A DNA stretch of 64,000 nt from Streptomyces sp. NBC_00659 (GTDB lineage: Bacteria; Actinomycetota; Actinomycetes; Streptomycetales; Streptomycetaceae), in NCBI RefSeq assembly GCF_036226925.1, contig NZ_CP109031.1, forward strand, positions 3,782,001-3,846,000, given 5' to 3'. Below, one piece after another: positions 9,814 through 19,195 of the stretch. The notes under the pieces were generated by a model. It had not been told where the DNA came from and made no database searches. It worked only from the letters and a program-made list of their open reading frames with translations. The position numbers were made by a program, and so were the translations under genes. The stretch's first letter is position 1; each line of letters starts with the position of its first letter.

Positions 9814-11397
9814 CTACTTGGCCCGGCGCGCGATCGTGAAGTGGTCGACCTCCGCACCGGTCTCGGCGATGCCGCGGACCTTCAGGGTGGTCAGGCGTCC
9901 CTTCGGGGCCGGCTGGACGTCGACGCGCAGGAACGAGTAGTTGAGGTAGCGCACGCGCGACCAGGCGACCGTCTCGTTCTGCCTGCCCCCCTTCAGGTTG
10001 ACGAAGGAGGCGACGGACTCGACCTCGTTCTCCTTGCCCTCGTAGGACTCCGGGGCGCTGAACGCGTACAGGCTGCGGCCGGCCGCGCCCGCCGTCACGT
10101 ACACGACACCGTCGGTCTCGGTGTACGCCGTGCCGCCGATCGGCAGCTTCTTGGTGACGGCGTTCGCCTTGATGACGTCCGTGCGCTCGTACTGGTGGTT
10201 GTGGCCGTTGATCACCAGGTCGACGGTGTACTTCTCGAACAGCGGCACCCACTCCTGTCGCACGCCCCCCTCCGAGGCGTGCGCCGTGGAGGTGCAGTAC
10301 GCGCAGTGGTGGAAGAAGATCACGACGAAGTCGATGTCCCGCGCGGCGCGGTACTTCTTGAGCTGCGCCTCCAGCCACTTGGTCTGGGTGCCGCCCGAGA
10401 CGCCGAGGTTGGCCGGGATCTCGAAGGAGACGTCGTTGGCGTCGAGCGAGATGACCGCCGTGTTGCCGTGGACGAAGGAGTAGACGCCGGGCAGGTTGGC
10501 CTTGTCGGGGCCGTTGTCCGGCAGCGTCCAGCGGGCCTCCTCGCCGCCGTAGCCGTTGGGCGAGTACCAGGCCTCCATGTCGTGGTTGCCGTACGCCGGC
10601 ATCCACGGGACCTGCTTGGCGACCGTCTCGGTCTGGGCGAGGAACTGGTCCCAGATGCGCGAGTCGAAGCCGGTGTCGGCGGTCTTGCCCTGGCCCGCCG
10701 GGTCCGCGTACGCGATGTCGCCGGCGTGCAGGTGGAAGGCGGGGTTCTGGGCGAGCAGCAGGGCGTCGTTGGCGAGGCCGTGGTAGCCGACGCCCTCGTC
10801 GCCGAAGGCGGTGAAGGTGAAGGGCTCGGCACGGTCGGGCGCGGTGGTGAAGGTGCCGAGCGTGCCGAGGAGGTGCGGCTGGGCGGGGTCGAAGCCCGCG
10901 TGGCCGACGCCGTAGTAGTAGGTCCGGCCGGGGCGCAGGTGGGTGAGCCTGGCGTGCAGGTAGTACTGGGTGTGGTCGCCGCTCGCGCCCACGCCGGCCG
11001 GGGTGTACAGGGTGCGGACCTCGGCGTCGATCTTGCGGGAGAGGTCCCAGGGGTGGGCGCCGATGCGGATGTAGGGCTTGGCGACCGCGGCCGGCACCTG
11101 CCAGGAGACGGTCATCTCGGTGCGCGGGTCGTTGCCGAAGGCGAGGTGTCGGCCGAAGGGGGCGACGAGCGCGCCGTCGACCTTCTCCGCCGAGGCCGGG
11201 GCGGAGGTCCGCTGCGCCGGGGCGGCGGCCTGGGCGACGCCGGGCACGAAGGCGCCGCCCGCGACGGCACCGAGGGTCACGGCGCCGCCTCTGATCATGT
11301 TGCGCCGCGAGAACTTGGCGCGAAGGTACTCGTGCTGCTCGGCCATGGTCATCTTCTCGGCGAGCCGCTCGGGTACGCCCATACGTGGAGTGTCCAT
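9814..11397 (-). CDS. Tat-exported purple acid phosphatase-like metallophosphoesterase
   Basis: This 527-residue protein carries a twin-arginine signal (SRRNMIRGGAVTLG near residue 30, cleavage after AQA). A fibronectin-III-like purple-acid-phosphatase N domain (WQVP, YYYGVG) and the metallophosphatase core follow. The core shows all the motifs for a dinuclear metal centre: FGDEG, AGDIAYAD, YGNHD, FFHHCAY and NGHNHQYERT. It should hydrolyse phosphate monoesters at the cell surface or in the medium. I chose the ATG at 11397. An in-frame ATG 15 codons later (MTMAEQ) is possible and keeps the Tat signal. Confidence 0.9.
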   Translation of the reverse strand: MDTPRMGVPERLAEKMTMAEQHEYLRAKFSRRNMIRGGAVTLGAVAGGAFVPGVAQAAAPAQRTSAPASAEKVDGALVAPFGRHLAFGNDPRTEMTVSWQVPAAVAKPYIRIGAHPWDLSRKIDAEVRTLYTPAGVGASGDHTQYYLHARLTHLRPGRTYYYGVGHAGFDPAQPHLLGTLGTFTTAPDRAEPFTFTAFGDEGVGYHGLANDALLLAQNPAFHLHAGDIAYADPAGQGKTADTGFDSRIWDQFLAQTETVAKQVPWMPAYGNHDMEAWYSPNGYGGEEARWTLPDNGPDKANLPGVYSFVHGNTAVISLDANDVSFEIPANLGVSGGTQTKWLEAQLKKYRAARDIDFVVIFFHHCAYCTSTAHASEGGVRQEWVPLFEKYTVDLVINGHNHQYERTDVIKANAVTKKLPIGGTAYTETDGVVYVTAGAAGRSLYAFSAPESYEGKENEVESVASFVNLKGGRQNETVAWSRVRYLNYSFLRVDVQPAPKGRLTTLKVRGIAETGAEVDHFTIARRAK

Positions 11398-11546
11398 GGC
11401 TCCAGAAGTTGCTCCGGGCAATCGACGGGACACAAGACGCCAGCTGGACAGCCCGCAAACAGCACACCATGAGAGCTTCAACAAGGCCTTGCCCGATATC
11501 GGGCAGGATTCTTGCGAATCGTCTTCCGGTACCCCAGGATCAACGG

Positions 11547-11804
11547 GTGCACGACGAACTCGTTGATCATTTGACGCGGTCGACCCCCCTGAACCGGGGT
11601 GAGGCGCTGCGGGTGATCCAGGACGTTCTCGCCTATTTCGACGAGACGACCCAGGAGTTCGTCCGCCGCCGCCACCGCGAGCTCCAGGCCCAGGGCCTGG
11701 TGAACGAGTCGATCTTCGAACGGATCGAGGCGGACCTGAAATATCGCGCGGTCGCGCCGCCGGAGCTCACGCTCAGGCAGCTCCGCCGCATCGTCTATGG
11801 CTGA
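11547..11804 (+). CDS. Small conserved helical protein upstream of glmS
   Basis: This is a predicted 85-residue, charged, alpha-helical cytoplasmic protein with no domain I can name. The segment GEALRVIQDVLAYFDETTQE and the C-terminal LRQLRRIVYG look well conserved in style. I chose the GTG at 11547 because AGGAT lies upstream and the longer frame, which opens near 11385, overlaps the divergent phosphatase gene and reads as poor protein. It ends 14 bases before glmS, so the two are probably co-transcribed. Confidence 0.65.
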   Translation: MHDELVDHLTRSTPLNRGEALRVIQDVLAYFDETTQEFVRRRHRELQAQGLVNESIFERIEADLKYRAVAPPELTLRQLRRIVYG

Positions 11805-11818
11805 GGGAATCTACCTGT

Positions 11819-13636
11819 ATGTGCGGAATCGTCGGATACATCGGCAGGCGTGATGTGACCCCGCTGCTCCTCGAAGGCCTTCAGCGCCTGGAGTACCGCG
11901 GTTACGACTCGGCGGGCATAGTCGTGACCTCCCCGAAGTCGGCCGGCCTGAAGATGGTCAAGGCGAAGGGGCGGGTCCGCGACCTGGAGGCGAAGGTCCC
12001 CAAGCGCTTCGCCGGCACCACGGGTATCGCCCACACCCGCTGGGCCACGCACGGCGCCCCCTCCGACGAGAACGCGCACCCGCACATGTCCGCCGACAGC
12101 AAGGTCGCGGTCGTCCACAACGGCATCATCGACAACGCCTCCGACCTGCGCAAGAAGCTGGAGGCCGACGGCGTCGAGTTCCTCTCCGAGACCGACACCG
12201 AGGTCCTCACGCACCTCGTCGCCCGCTCCCAGCAGGAGAAGCTGGAGGACAAGGTCCGCGAGGCGCTGCGCGTCATCGAGGGCACCTACGGCATCGCCGT
12301 GATGCACGCCGACTTCCCCGACCGCATCGTGGTGGCGCGAAACGGCTCCCCCGTCGTGCTCGGCATCGGCGAGAAGGAGATGTTCGTCGCCTCGGACATC
12401 GCCGCCCTGGTCACCCACACCCGCCAGATCGTCACGCTGGACGACGGCGAGATGGCCACGCTCAAGGCCGACGACTTCCGGACGTACACCACCGAGGGCA
12501 CCCGGACGACGTCCGAGCCGACCACCGTCGAGTGGGAGGCCGCGTCGTACGACATGGGCGGCCACGACACGTACATGCACAAGGAGATCCACGAGCAGGT
12601 CGAGGCCGTGGACCGCGTGCTGCGCGGCCGTATCGACGACCGGTTCTCGACGGTCCACCTCGGCGGCCTGAACCTGGACGCCCGCGACGCGCGCGCCGTG
12701 CGCCGCGTGAAGATCCTCGGCTGCGGCACCTCGTACCACGCGGGCATGATCGGCGCGCAGATGATCGAGGAGCTGGCCCGTATCCCCGCGGACGCCGAGC
12801 CGGCCTCCGAGTTCCGCTACCGCAACGCGGTCGTCGACCCCGACACCCTGTACATCGCGGTCTCCCAGTCCGGTGAGACGTACGACGTCCTCGCCGCCGT
12901 GCAGGAGCTCAAGCGCAAGGGCGCGCGGGTCCTCGGCGTGGTCAACGTCGTCGGTTCGGCGATCGCCCGCGAGGCGGACGGCGGCATGTACGTGCACGCG
13001 GGCCCCGAGGTCTGCGTCGTCTCGACGAAGTGCTTCACCAACACCACCGTCGCCTTCGCGCTGCTCGCCCTGCACCTCGGCCGTACCCGCGACCTGTCGG
13101 TCCGCGACGGCAAGCGGATCATCGAGGGCCTGCGCAAACTCCCCGCCCAGATCGCCGAGATCCTGGAGCAGGAGGACGAGATCAAGAAGCTGGCCGCGGA
13201 GTACGCCGAGGCCCGCTCGATGCTCTTCATCGGCCGCGTCCGGGGCTACCCGGTGGCCCGTGAGGCCTCCCTGAAGCTCAAGGAGGTCTCGTACATCCAC
13301 GCCGAGGCGTACCCGGCCTCCGAGCTCAAGCACGGTCCGCTGGCGCTCATCGAGCCGGCGCTCCCCACCGTCGCGATCGTCCCCGACGACGACCTGCTGG
13401 AGAAGAACCGCGCCGCCCTGGAGGAGATCAAGGCCCGCAGCGGCCAGATCCTCGCCGTCGCGCACCGGCACCAGGAGAAGGCCGACCAGACGATCGTCGT
13501 CCCGAAGAACGAGGACGAGCTCGACCCGATCCTGATGGGCATCCCGCTCCAGCTCCTCGCGTACCACACGGCGCTGGCGCTCGGCCGGGACATCGACAAG
13601 CCGCGCAACCTCGCCAAGTCGGTCACCGTCGAGTAG
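11819..13636 (+). CDS. glmS: Glutamine-fructose-6-phosphate aminotransferase (isomerising)
   Basis: This 605-residue enzyme makes glucosamine-6-phosphate from fructose-6-phosphate and glutamine, feeding peptidoglycan and teichoic acid precursors. The N-terminal glutaminase domain starts MCGIVGYIGRR with the catalytic Cys2. Two SIS domains follow (GCGTSYHAG, SQSGETYDVL) and then the conserved ELKHGPLALI and the C-terminal AKSVTVE. By synteny this is the second glmS of Streptomyces (GlmS2, SCO2789). Its product is also the ligand that releases DasR, which links it to the chitin genes here. Confidence 0.96.
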   Translation: MCGIVGYIGRRDVTPLLLEGLQRLEYRGYDSAGIVVTSPKSAGLKMVKAKGRVRDLEAKVPKRFAGTTGIAHTRWATHGAPSDENAHPHMSADSKVAVVHNGIIDNASDLRKKLEADGVEFLSETDTEVLTHLVARSQQEKLEDKVREALRVIEGTYGIAVMHADFPDRIVVARNGSPVVLGIGEKEMFVASDIAALVTHTRQIVTLDDGEMATLKADDFRTYTTEGTRTTSEPTTVEWEAASYDMGGHDTYMHKEIHEQVEAVDRVLRGRIDDRFSTVHLGGLNLDARDARAVRRVKILGCGTSYHAGMIGAQMIEELARIPADAEPASEFRYRNAVVDPDTLYIAVSQSGETYDVLAAVQELKRKGARVLGVVNVVGSAIAREADGGMYVHAGPEVCVVSTKCFTNTTVAFALLALHLGRTRDLSVRDGKRIIEGLRKLPAQIAEILEQEDEIKKLAAEYAEARSMLFIGRVRGYPVAREASLKLKEVSYIHAEAYPASELKHGPLALIEPALPTVAIVPDDDLLEKNRAALEEIKARSGQILAVAHRHQEKADQTIVVPKNEDELDPILMGIPLQLLAYHTALALGRDIDKPRNLAKSVTVE

Positions 13637-13702
13637 TCACCACCGGGCGGCGGTCCGCCGCCCCTTCGTCGCCACGCAACTCCCTTGCCGGCGGCCGGAC
13701 AT

Positions 13703-13743
13703 GAACGGTCCCCGTGCGCACCACCCGCGCACGGGGACCGTTC
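13703..13743. terminator. Strong terminator after glmS
   Basis: A perfect 17-bp inverted repeat (13703-13719 and 13727-13743) with a seven-base loop is followed by TTCTTC. It lies 67 bases after glmS and 44 bases beyond the 3' end of the convergent membrane-protein gene, so it probably stops both. Confidence 0.9.
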
Positions 13744-13786
13744 TTCGAGGGGCCGGAGCCGCCCAATACCCCGGCCCGCGCCGGGG

Positions 13787-14350
13787 TCAGCCGGTGGCCG
13801 TCACCCCCCGGCCGGCGGCGCGTCGCGGAACTGCGGTGGGCCAGTGGGCGAGAGCCGCGGTGGCCGCGTACCAGGCGACCGCGCCGGCCGCGACGGCGAA
13901 CCAGCCGCCGGCCTTGCCCAGGCCGGTGCTGTCCGCGAAACGGCCGACGGCGAGAAGCAGCAGGGAGACGAAGAACAGTCCGTAGGTGCCCTGGCCGAGG
14001 GTGTCCCCGCCCGCGAGGGCGAGCGAGAGCACGACGAGCGCGAAGAGCAGCAGGAAGAGTCCCGCCGCGTTGTCGGAGACCTGGCCGCCGGCCGAGACGG
14101 CCCAGGTGAACCAGAGGGCGCCGAGTCCCGTGAAGGCCGTGCCGTCGGCCGTGTCACGGTCGCGGAAGGCGAGCAGACCGGCGACGAACAGCGCGACGCC
14201 GCCTACGTAGTGGGCCAGTGACACGGCGTCGGCCGCCGTCACCCCGTCGATCAAGTCGGTGTACCCGAGGCCGAAGGCCAGCAGGGTCACGCCGAGCGCG
14301 AGTCTTCCTACGATGGTGGTGGTGCTTCCCGCAGAGACGTCGTTGTCCAC
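13787..14350 (-). CDS. GPR1/FUN34/YaaH-family membrane protein
   Basis: This 187-residue protein has about six membrane segments over its whole length. The stretch YVGGVALFVAGLLAFRDRDT followed by TAFTGLGALWFTW matches the second helix and loop of the acetate/succinate transporter family (YaaH/SatP). The family's N-terminal NPAPLGL signature is not present here, so substrate transport is uncertain. The GTG at 14350 has AGGGAG six bases upstream. It stands alone, convergent to glmS. Confidence 0.72.
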   Translation of the reverse strand: MDNDVSAGSTTTIVGRLALGVTLLAFGLGYTDLIDGVTAADAVSLAHYVGGVALFVAGLLAFRDRDTADGTAFTGLGALWFTWAVSAGGQVSDNAAGLFLLLFALVVLSLALAGGDTLGQGTYGLFFVSLLLLAVGRFADSTGLGKAGGWFAVAAGAVAWYAATAALAHWPTAVPRRAAGRGVTATG

Positions 14351-14514
14351 GGCGGGCTCCCTTCATGCCTGTGCAGTTGTGCTGCGCCATACCGGTCGCC
14401 GCGTAGGACCGGCGTCCCGTATATGCCCTTCACAAAGGCACAAACACCTCTACGCGCCGGTAGGTTCACTCACCGCACAGAGAACACCGCCGGTCGCGCG
14501 CGGCGCGGCCGGAC

Positions 14515-14535
14515 CGCCCCGTAAGGGACGGGGCG
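14515..14535. terminator. Short hairpin terminator of the universal stress protein gene
   Basis: An eight-base inverted repeat (CGCCCCGT at 14515-14522, ACGGGGCG at 14528-14535) sits directly beyond the stop codon of the minus-strand usp gene. Confidence 0.6.
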
Positions 14536-15063
14536 TCAGGGAATGACGATGACAGGGCGCTTGGCGCGCTTGGCGAGCCGTCCCGCGACCGAGCCGAAGA
14601 TGCGCCCGACGATGCCGTGCGTGGAGCCCACGACTATCGCGTCCGCCTCGTACTCCCGGCCCACTTCCTCGAGTTCGTGGCAGATGTCTCCGCCCCGCTC
14701 GACCAGGATCCAGGGCACCTCGGAGAGGTATTCGGCGCAGGCGAGTTCGAGACCCAGCACCTCGGTGCGGTGGTCCGGGACGTCGACGAAGACAGGCGGC
14801 TCGCAGCCCGCCCACACCGTGGTGGGCAGCCGGTTGGCCACATGGACGATGATCAGGCCTGAGCCCGAGCGGTGCGCCATCCCGATCGCGTAGGCGAGGG
14901 CACGCTCGCTGGACGTCGAGCCGTCGAAACCGACGACGACGCCGTGCTTGAAGGCGGGATCGCAGGAGTGGCGGAGTTCTTCCGCCGCCAGGGGCTCGGC
15001 CGCCGTGGGATCGGCGAGCGGGCGCTTGCGGTCCGCGGGATCGAAGAATTCGTGACCGGCCAT
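14536..15063 (-). CDS. Universal stress protein (UspA family)
   Basis: This 175-residue single-domain USP has an N-terminal extension of about 35 residues. The ATP-binding fold is clear: VVVGFDGSTSSERAL at the start of the domain and VVGSTHGIVGRIFGSVAGRL near the end, which fits the Gx2Gx9G(S/T) nucleotide-binding pattern, then VIVIP. Such proteins bind ATP and accumulate in stress or stationary phase. I chose the ATG at 15063. The frame extends upstream but into sequence with no Shine-Dalgarno and poor coding character. Confidence 0.88.
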   Translation of the reverse strand: MAGHEFFDPADRKRPLADPTAAEPLAAEELRHSCDPAFKHGVVVGFDGSTSSERALAYAIGMAHRSGSGLIIVHVANRLPTTVWAGCEPPVFVDVPDHRTEVLGLELACAEYLSEVPWILVERGGDICHELEEVGREYEADAIVVGSTHGIVGRIFGSVAGRLAKRAKRPVIVIP

Positions 15064-15492
15064 GGGTGTCTCGGCGTTTGGATCCTCGTGGTGGGGACGA
15101 CAACGAACGGCAGAGCTGTGTCTGGGAAACATCTTCCCAACCCCATACCCCCAAGGGTACGGCGGCACGCCTCCTCTGCCCAGATCCCGCGCGCCTTACG
15201 CGGCATTCCAGGGAGCATGCACGAGAGGGTGCCCGTAACGCAATGGTTGCTGCCCTGTACAGGTGGTTTGCGCTGAGCCCCCGGTGAATTTGCACGGAAC
15301 TCCCGGGAACCGGGAGTTCCGCCGGCGGACGGGACCGGGCGGCCCCCTTCCGGACACTCGCCCCGCGGGCCGGGCAGTGACCGGCGCGTCGAACACGCGT
15401 TGAACCGGTCGCAGCCGCCGCGGAGAAGGCACGCCACGGAGATCACATGCCGTGCGGAGCGCGGAGAACACCGGAGCACCAGGGAGCAGAAC
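15064..15492. other. 429-base intergenic region with a hairpin
   Basis: No gene is supported here. The region separates the divergent usp gene and the gene at 15493. It contains an 11-bp inverted repeat (15295-15305 and 15311-15321, GGAACTCCC arms) with a five-base loop, which could be an operator or a terminator. No clear -10/-35 pair stands out. Confidence 0.6.
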
Positions 15493-16047
15493 GTGTCCGG
15501 ACCCGACACCGCCCCCCGCTCCTCCACACCCTTCGCACCCTCCGCCCCGCCGGCCCGCCCCGCCCGTTCCACCTCGCCCGCGGCGCACCCCGGAGCCCGA
15601 CCCGGATCACACCCCGGATCGCGATCGGGAACATGCTCCGGTTCACGCCCCCCGGCTCCTCCCGCGCCGGACGCGGTGGGCGACGTGGTCCGCTGGGCGG
15701 CCTTCAGCTGCGTCCTGGTCCCGGCGGTTCTCCTCTGGTACGGCAGCTCGCTCGCCGACGCGGCCGGTACGGCACTGGGCCTCGCGGCCGTGACAGGGGT
15801 CTGTGTGATCCTGCTGCGCCAGTCCGAGCGGGGGGCGGCGCTCCTGGCCGACGAGCGGCGGAGCGTGTCGCGCCCCCGTCGACGAGCCCCGCGACAGCGC
15901 GGACGGCACGGGAGGACCGGCACGGGGAGCACGGGAGCCACGGGGCACGGGAGCGAAGCGGGCCCGAGGGTCGTCCCATGGGGCGCAAGCGGCACGGGAG
16001 TTCACCGAGGCGCTCGTCACACTGGGAGGAACGAGTCGGTCGACTGA
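15493..16047 (+). CDS. Proline-rich membrane protein upstream of adpA
   Basis: This predicted 184-residue protein of unknown function begins with about 65 residues rich in Pro, Ser, Ala and Gly. Two membrane-spanning segments follow (AAFSCVLVPAVLLWYGSS and TALGLAAVTGVCVILL), then a long Arg/Gly-rich tail. The GTG at 15493 has AGGGAG six bases upstream. By position it matches the small gene that precedes adpA in S. coelicolor. The low-complexity tail is not convincing as folded protein, so the true end of selection may be earlier. Confidence 0.6.
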   Translation: MSGPDTAPRSSTPFAPSAPPARPARSTSPAAHPGARPGSHPGSRSGTCSGSRPPAPPAPDAVGDVVRWAAFSCVLVPAVLLWYGSSLADAAGTALGLAAVTGVCVILLRQSERGAALLADERRSVSRPRRRAPRQRGRHGRTGTGSTGATGHGSEAGPRVVPWGASGTGVHRGARHTGRNESVD

Positions 16048-16421
16048 CCGGTTTGCGCGTACACCTACGCTTCTTTTCAGCCAACTTCCGGCAGTGGCGC
16101 ATCCCTTGCTCGAACGACCCCCCAACCCCCGTTCGACCTGCACCTAAAGGGGTACGGAGGCCGCGCGCACCCTATGTGGATTGGCCACTGCCACGAGGCG
16201 CACTTCCCTGCGGCGCCCACGAGTGCAACGCTTCGTGATCGAATGCTTCACGCCAAGTTGCCATGTCGACATTCTACGGAGTACCGAACTGGTCACCCTG
16301 GCGTGACGGGACACAGTAGATTCGATCTTGTCTTACGGCGGGGGACTCGTGCAGGACCGAGGGGAAACGTGCAGGAGCGACACAACCGAGGAGCCGCGAC
16401 CACCGAGGGGGGCTTAGCAGG
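16048..16421. promoter_or_regulatory. Long leader and promoter region of adpA
   Basis: These 374 bases hold no gene. The long upstream region of adpA is known in Streptomyces to bind several regulators, including AdpA itself and gamma-butyrolactone receptors. This region is less GC-rich than its surroundings (for example 16060-16100 and 16225-16335), as expected for a promoter. I could not pick out a single site with confidence. Confidence 0.55.
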
Positions 16422-17660
16422 ATGAGCCACGACTCCACTGCCGCGCCGGAAACCGCGGCCCGGAAACTGTCCGGGCGACGCCGCAAGGAGATCGTCGCGG
16501 TGCTGCTGTTCAGCGGCGGCCCCATTTTCGAGAGTTCCATTCCGTTGTCGGTGTTCGGGATTGACCGCCAGGACGCCGGCGTGCCGCGCTACCGCCTTTT
16601 GGTGTGTGCCGGCGAGGATGGCCCGCTGCGGACCACAGGGGGCCTGGAACTCACCGCACCACATGGCCTGGAAGCGATCTCCAGGGCAGGCACGGTCGTC
16701 GTGCCCGCCTGGCGGTCGATCACCTCGCCACCACCGGAGGAGGCGCTCGACGCACTGCGCCGTGCCCATGAGGAAGGCGCCCGCATAGTCGGGCTGTGCA
16801 CCGGCGCCTTCGTGCTCGCCGCGGCCGGCTTACTGGACGGCCGTCCGGCGACCACCCACTGGATGTACGCGCCGACGCTGGCCAAACGCTATCCGTCGGT
16901 GCACGTCGACCCCCGCGAGCTCTTCGTGGACGACGGCGACGTCCTGACATCGGCGGGTACGGCGGCCGGAATCGATCTCTGTCTCCACATCGTGCGGACG
17001 GACCACGGCAACGAGGCGGCCGGCGCGCTCGCCCGGCGTCTGGTGGTCCCGCCGCGGCGCAGCGGAGGCCAGGAGCGCTATCTCGACCGGTCACTGCCGG
17101 AAGAGATCGGCGCCGACCCCCTCGCGGAGGTCGTCGCCTGGGCGCTGGAGCATCTCCACGAGCAGTTCGACGTCGAGACGCTGGCGGCTCGCGCCTACAT
17201 GAGCCGCCGCACCTTCGACCGCCGGTTCCGCTCGCTCACCGGAAGCGCTCCCCTGCAGTGGCTGATCACTCAGCGCGTCCTGCAGGCGCAGCGCCTCCTG
17301 GAGACGTCCGACTACTCGGTGGACGAGGTCGCGGGCCGCTGCGGCTTCCGTTCGCCGGTCGCGCTGCGGGGCCACTTCCGGCGGCAGCTGGGTTCGTCCC
17401 CGGCCGCGTACCGGGCGGCGTACCGCGCCCGCAGGCCACAGGCCGAGCGGAACGCGGATCCGGACGGCCCTTCGGGTCCGGTCGGACCGCCGACGTCGCT
17501 GCACCAGGAGCACTCGGGCCCGGTCCCGATGCAGACCCGCCGCACCGCGGTGGCCGGCCTGGGCGCGGCGGCGGCGCTCTCCGCGGAGGCGATGCGGGAA
17601 CGGGCGGAGCTGTACGCCACGGGCAGGCCGAGCCTGCCCGGACAGCGCAGCGCGCCATAG
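16422..17660 (+). CDS. adpA: AdpA (BldH) developmental master regulator, AraC family
   Basis: This 412-residue protein is recognisable almost residue for residue as AdpA, the pleiotropic activator of sporulation and secondary metabolism. The N-terminal ThiJ/PfpI/DJ-1-like dimerisation domain covers about residues 25-200 ([13 protein letters not shown]). The AraC DNA-binding domain with two helix-turn-helix motifs covers about 225-330 ([38 protein letters not shown]). Leu137 is encoded by TTA at 16830-16832, so translation should need the bldA tRNA. The C-terminal tail is disordered and includes a hydrophobic alanine run. ornA follows after a hairpin. Confidence 0.98.
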   Translation: MSHDSTAAPETAARKLSGRRRKEIVAVLLFSGGPIFESSIPLSVFGIDRQDAGVPRYRLLVCAGEDGPLRTTGGLELTAPHGLEAISRAGTVVVPAWRSITSPPPEEALDALRRAHEEGARIVGLCTGAFVLAAAGLLDGRPATTHWMYAPTLAKRYPSVHVDPRELFVDDGDVLTSAGTAAGIDLCLHIVRTDHGNEAAGALARRLVVPPRRSGGQERYLDRSLPEEIGADPLAEVVAWALEHLHEQFDVETLAARAYMSRRTFDRRFRSLTGSAPLQWLITQRVLQAQRLLETSDYSVDEVAGRCGFRSPVALRGHFRRQLGSSPAAYRAAYRARRPQAERNADPDGPSGPVGPPTSLHQEHSGPVPMQTRRTAVAGLGAAAALSAEAMRERAELYATGRPSLPGQRSAP

Positions 17661-17689
17661 GTCCGGCGGCAGCCGGCAGGACACGCGGG

Positions 17690-17711
17690 GCCCGCACCTT
17701 CGGGTGCGGGC
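17690..17711. terminator. adpA terminator with UUCG loop
   Basis: GCCCGCACC (17690-17698) and GGTGCGGGC (17703-17711) form a nine-base stem with a stable TTCG tetraloop, followed by TCCTTCG. It separates adpA from ornA. Confidence 0.8.
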
Positions 17712-17823
17712 TCCTTCGTATGCGGACCCCTTCACCCGCGAACCCGGACCCGGTGCGATGCGCCGACCCGGCGGGGCGCACGGGCGGGTCCGCCTGAGGG
17801 AGGCTGGCCGTAGGGTGAGACAC

Positions 17824-18426
17824 ATGAACGATCGCATGGTGTGGATCGACTGCGAGATGACCGGACTCTCGCTGTCGGATGACGCGCTCATCGAAGTGGC
17901 CGCGCTGGTCACCGACTCTGAGCTGAACGTGCTCGGCGAAGGGGTGGACATCGTGATCCGCCCGCCGGACGCGGCCCTGGAGACGATGCCGGACGTGGTG
18001 CGCCAGATGCACACGGCCTCCGGCCTGCTGGAGGAGCTCGCCGGGGGTACGACCCTGGCGGACGCCGAGGCGCAGGTCCTCTCCTACGTACGTGAGCACG
18101 TCAAGGAGCCGGGCAAGGCCCCGCTCTGCGGGAACTCCGTCGGCACGGACCGCGGTTTCCTGCTGCGCGACATGCCGACGCTGGAGGACTACCTCCACTA
18201 CCGCATCGTGGACGTGTCCTCCGTCAAGGAGCTGGCCCGCCGCTGGTATCCCCGGGCGTACTTCAACAGCCCGGAGAAGAACGGCAACCACCGCGCCCTG
18301 GCCGACATCCGCGAGTCCATCGCCGAGCTCCGCTACTACCGCGAGGCGGTCTTCGTCCCGCAGCCCGGCCCGGACTCGGACACGGCCCGCACCATCGCGG
18401 CCAAGCACGTCCTGCCCGCCGAATAG
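17824..18426 (+). CDS. ornA: Oligoribonuclease
   Basis: This 200-residue DEDDh exonuclease degrades two- to five-base RNA fragments and pGpG in the cytoplasm. It has the family start [11 protein letters not shown], where the Asp and Glu are ExoI metal ligands. [21 protein letters not shown] is characteristic of Orn, and the C-terminal [13 protein letters not shown] holds the ExoIII His and Asp. The ATG at 17824 follows GGGTGAG. It lies next to adpA as in S. coelicolor, where ornA is needed for normal growth and development. Confidence 0.97.
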   Translation: MNDRMVWIDCEMTGLSLSDDALIEVAALVTDSELNVLGEGVDIVIRPPDAALETMPDVVRQMHTASGLLEELAGGTTLADAEAQVLSYVREHVKEPGKAPLCGNSVGTDRGFLLRDMPTLEDYLHYRIVDVSSVKELARRWYPRAYFNSPEKNGNHRALADIRESIAELRYYREAVFVPQPGPDSDTARTIAAKHVLPAE

Positions 18427-18534
18427 GCCTTTGACGGGGCCCTGACGGGCCCCGGAAAAAGCTGTGCACGAGCACCCCTCGGAACCCTGTACACTTTTTC
18501 TCGGCCGGTCAGGGAAGTCCCGAAGACCGGACAT

Positions 18535-18608
18535 GGTGGGTGTAGCTCAGTTGGTAGAGCACCTGGTTGTGGTCCAGGTGGCCGCGGGTTCAAGTCCCGT
18601 CACTCACC
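18535..18608 (+). tRNA. tRNA-His (GTG anticodon)
   Basis: The cloverleaf is complete. The acceptor stem GTGGGTG (18536-18542) pairs with CACTCAC (18601-18607), with the extra G-1 at 18535 opposite C18608, as expected for tRNA-His. The D arm is TAGCTCAGTTGGTAGAGC. The anticodon stem CCTGG/CCAGG carries GTG at 18569-18571, and the T arm contains GGTTCAAGTCC. There is no encoded CCA. Confidence 0.97.
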
Positions 18609-18615
18609 CTGAGTG

Positions 18616-18652
18616 ATCAGCCGGTGACCTGTTGAACAGGTCACCGGCTGAT
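18616..18652 (+). terminator. Very strong terminator after tRNA-His
   Basis: A perfect 18-bp inverted repeat (18616-18633 and 18635-18652) with a single-base centre lies eight bases after the tRNA. The stem includes CCGGTGACCTGTT and its complement. Confidence 0.9.
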
Positions 18653-18688
18653 TGCGTTCCCGGACCCTGCGGCCCGTACGCTCCCCTG

Positions 18689-19195
18689 GTGTCCCACCCC
18701 ACGAAGCCCCTCGCCACCACCCGGCTCGATCTCCTCCCGTTGCGGACCGAGCACGCCGAGGAGATGGCCGCGGTGCTGGCCGATCCGGCGTTGCACGCGT
18801 TCATCGGCGGGGCGCCGGACACTCCACAGGCACTGCGGGCCCGCTACGAGCGCCTCGTCGCGGGTTCGCCGGATCCGGACGTCCTCTGGTGCAACTGGGT
18901 GCTGCGGGAACGGGCCCTGGGCTGCCTGGTGGGGACGGTGCAGGCGACTGTCTCGGAAGAGACCGCGGAGGTCGCCTGGGTCGTGGGCACGCCCTGGCAG
19001 GGCCGGGGATACGCGGTGGAGGCGGCGAGGTCACTGGTCCGGCACGCGGTCCGGGCGTTCCCCGTCCGCACGGTCGTGGCCCATGTGCACCCCGCTCACC
19101 ACGCCTCGGCCGCCGTCGCCGCGGCCGCGGGACTCACCGCGACCGCGGAACTCCAGGACGGCGAGGTCCGCTGGGAGCTGACGGTACGACGATGA
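18689..19195 (+). CDS. GNAT-family N-acetyltransferase (RimJ/RimL type)
   Basis: This is a predicted 168-residue acetyltransferase of the RimJ/RimL-like group. It opens with TTRLDLLPLRTEHAEEM and has the acetyl-CoA pyrophosphate-binding segment VVGTPWQGRGYAVEAARS (Q/RxxGxG/A pattern) near residue 110 and the HPAHHASAAVAAAAG strand near the end. The substrate is unknown. I chose the GTG at 18689. An upstream in-frame ATG falls inside the tRNA-His terminator hairpin. Its last codons lie in the first copy of an imperfect DNA duplication. Confidence 0.82.
   Translation: MSHPTKPLATTRLDLLPLRTEHAEEMAAVLADPALHAFIGGAPDTPQALRARYERLVAGSPDPDVLWCNWVLRERALGCLVGTVQATVSEETAEVAWVVGTPWQGRGYAVEAARSLVRHAVRAFPVRTVVAHVHPAHHASAAVAAAAGLTATAELQDGEVRWELTVRR

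Noticed and set aside
18616..18652. Attenuator or riboswitch for the GNAT gene
   Set aside because: The perfect 18-base hairpin starts eight bases after tRNA-His and is best explained as that gene's terminator. No alternative fold is visible.
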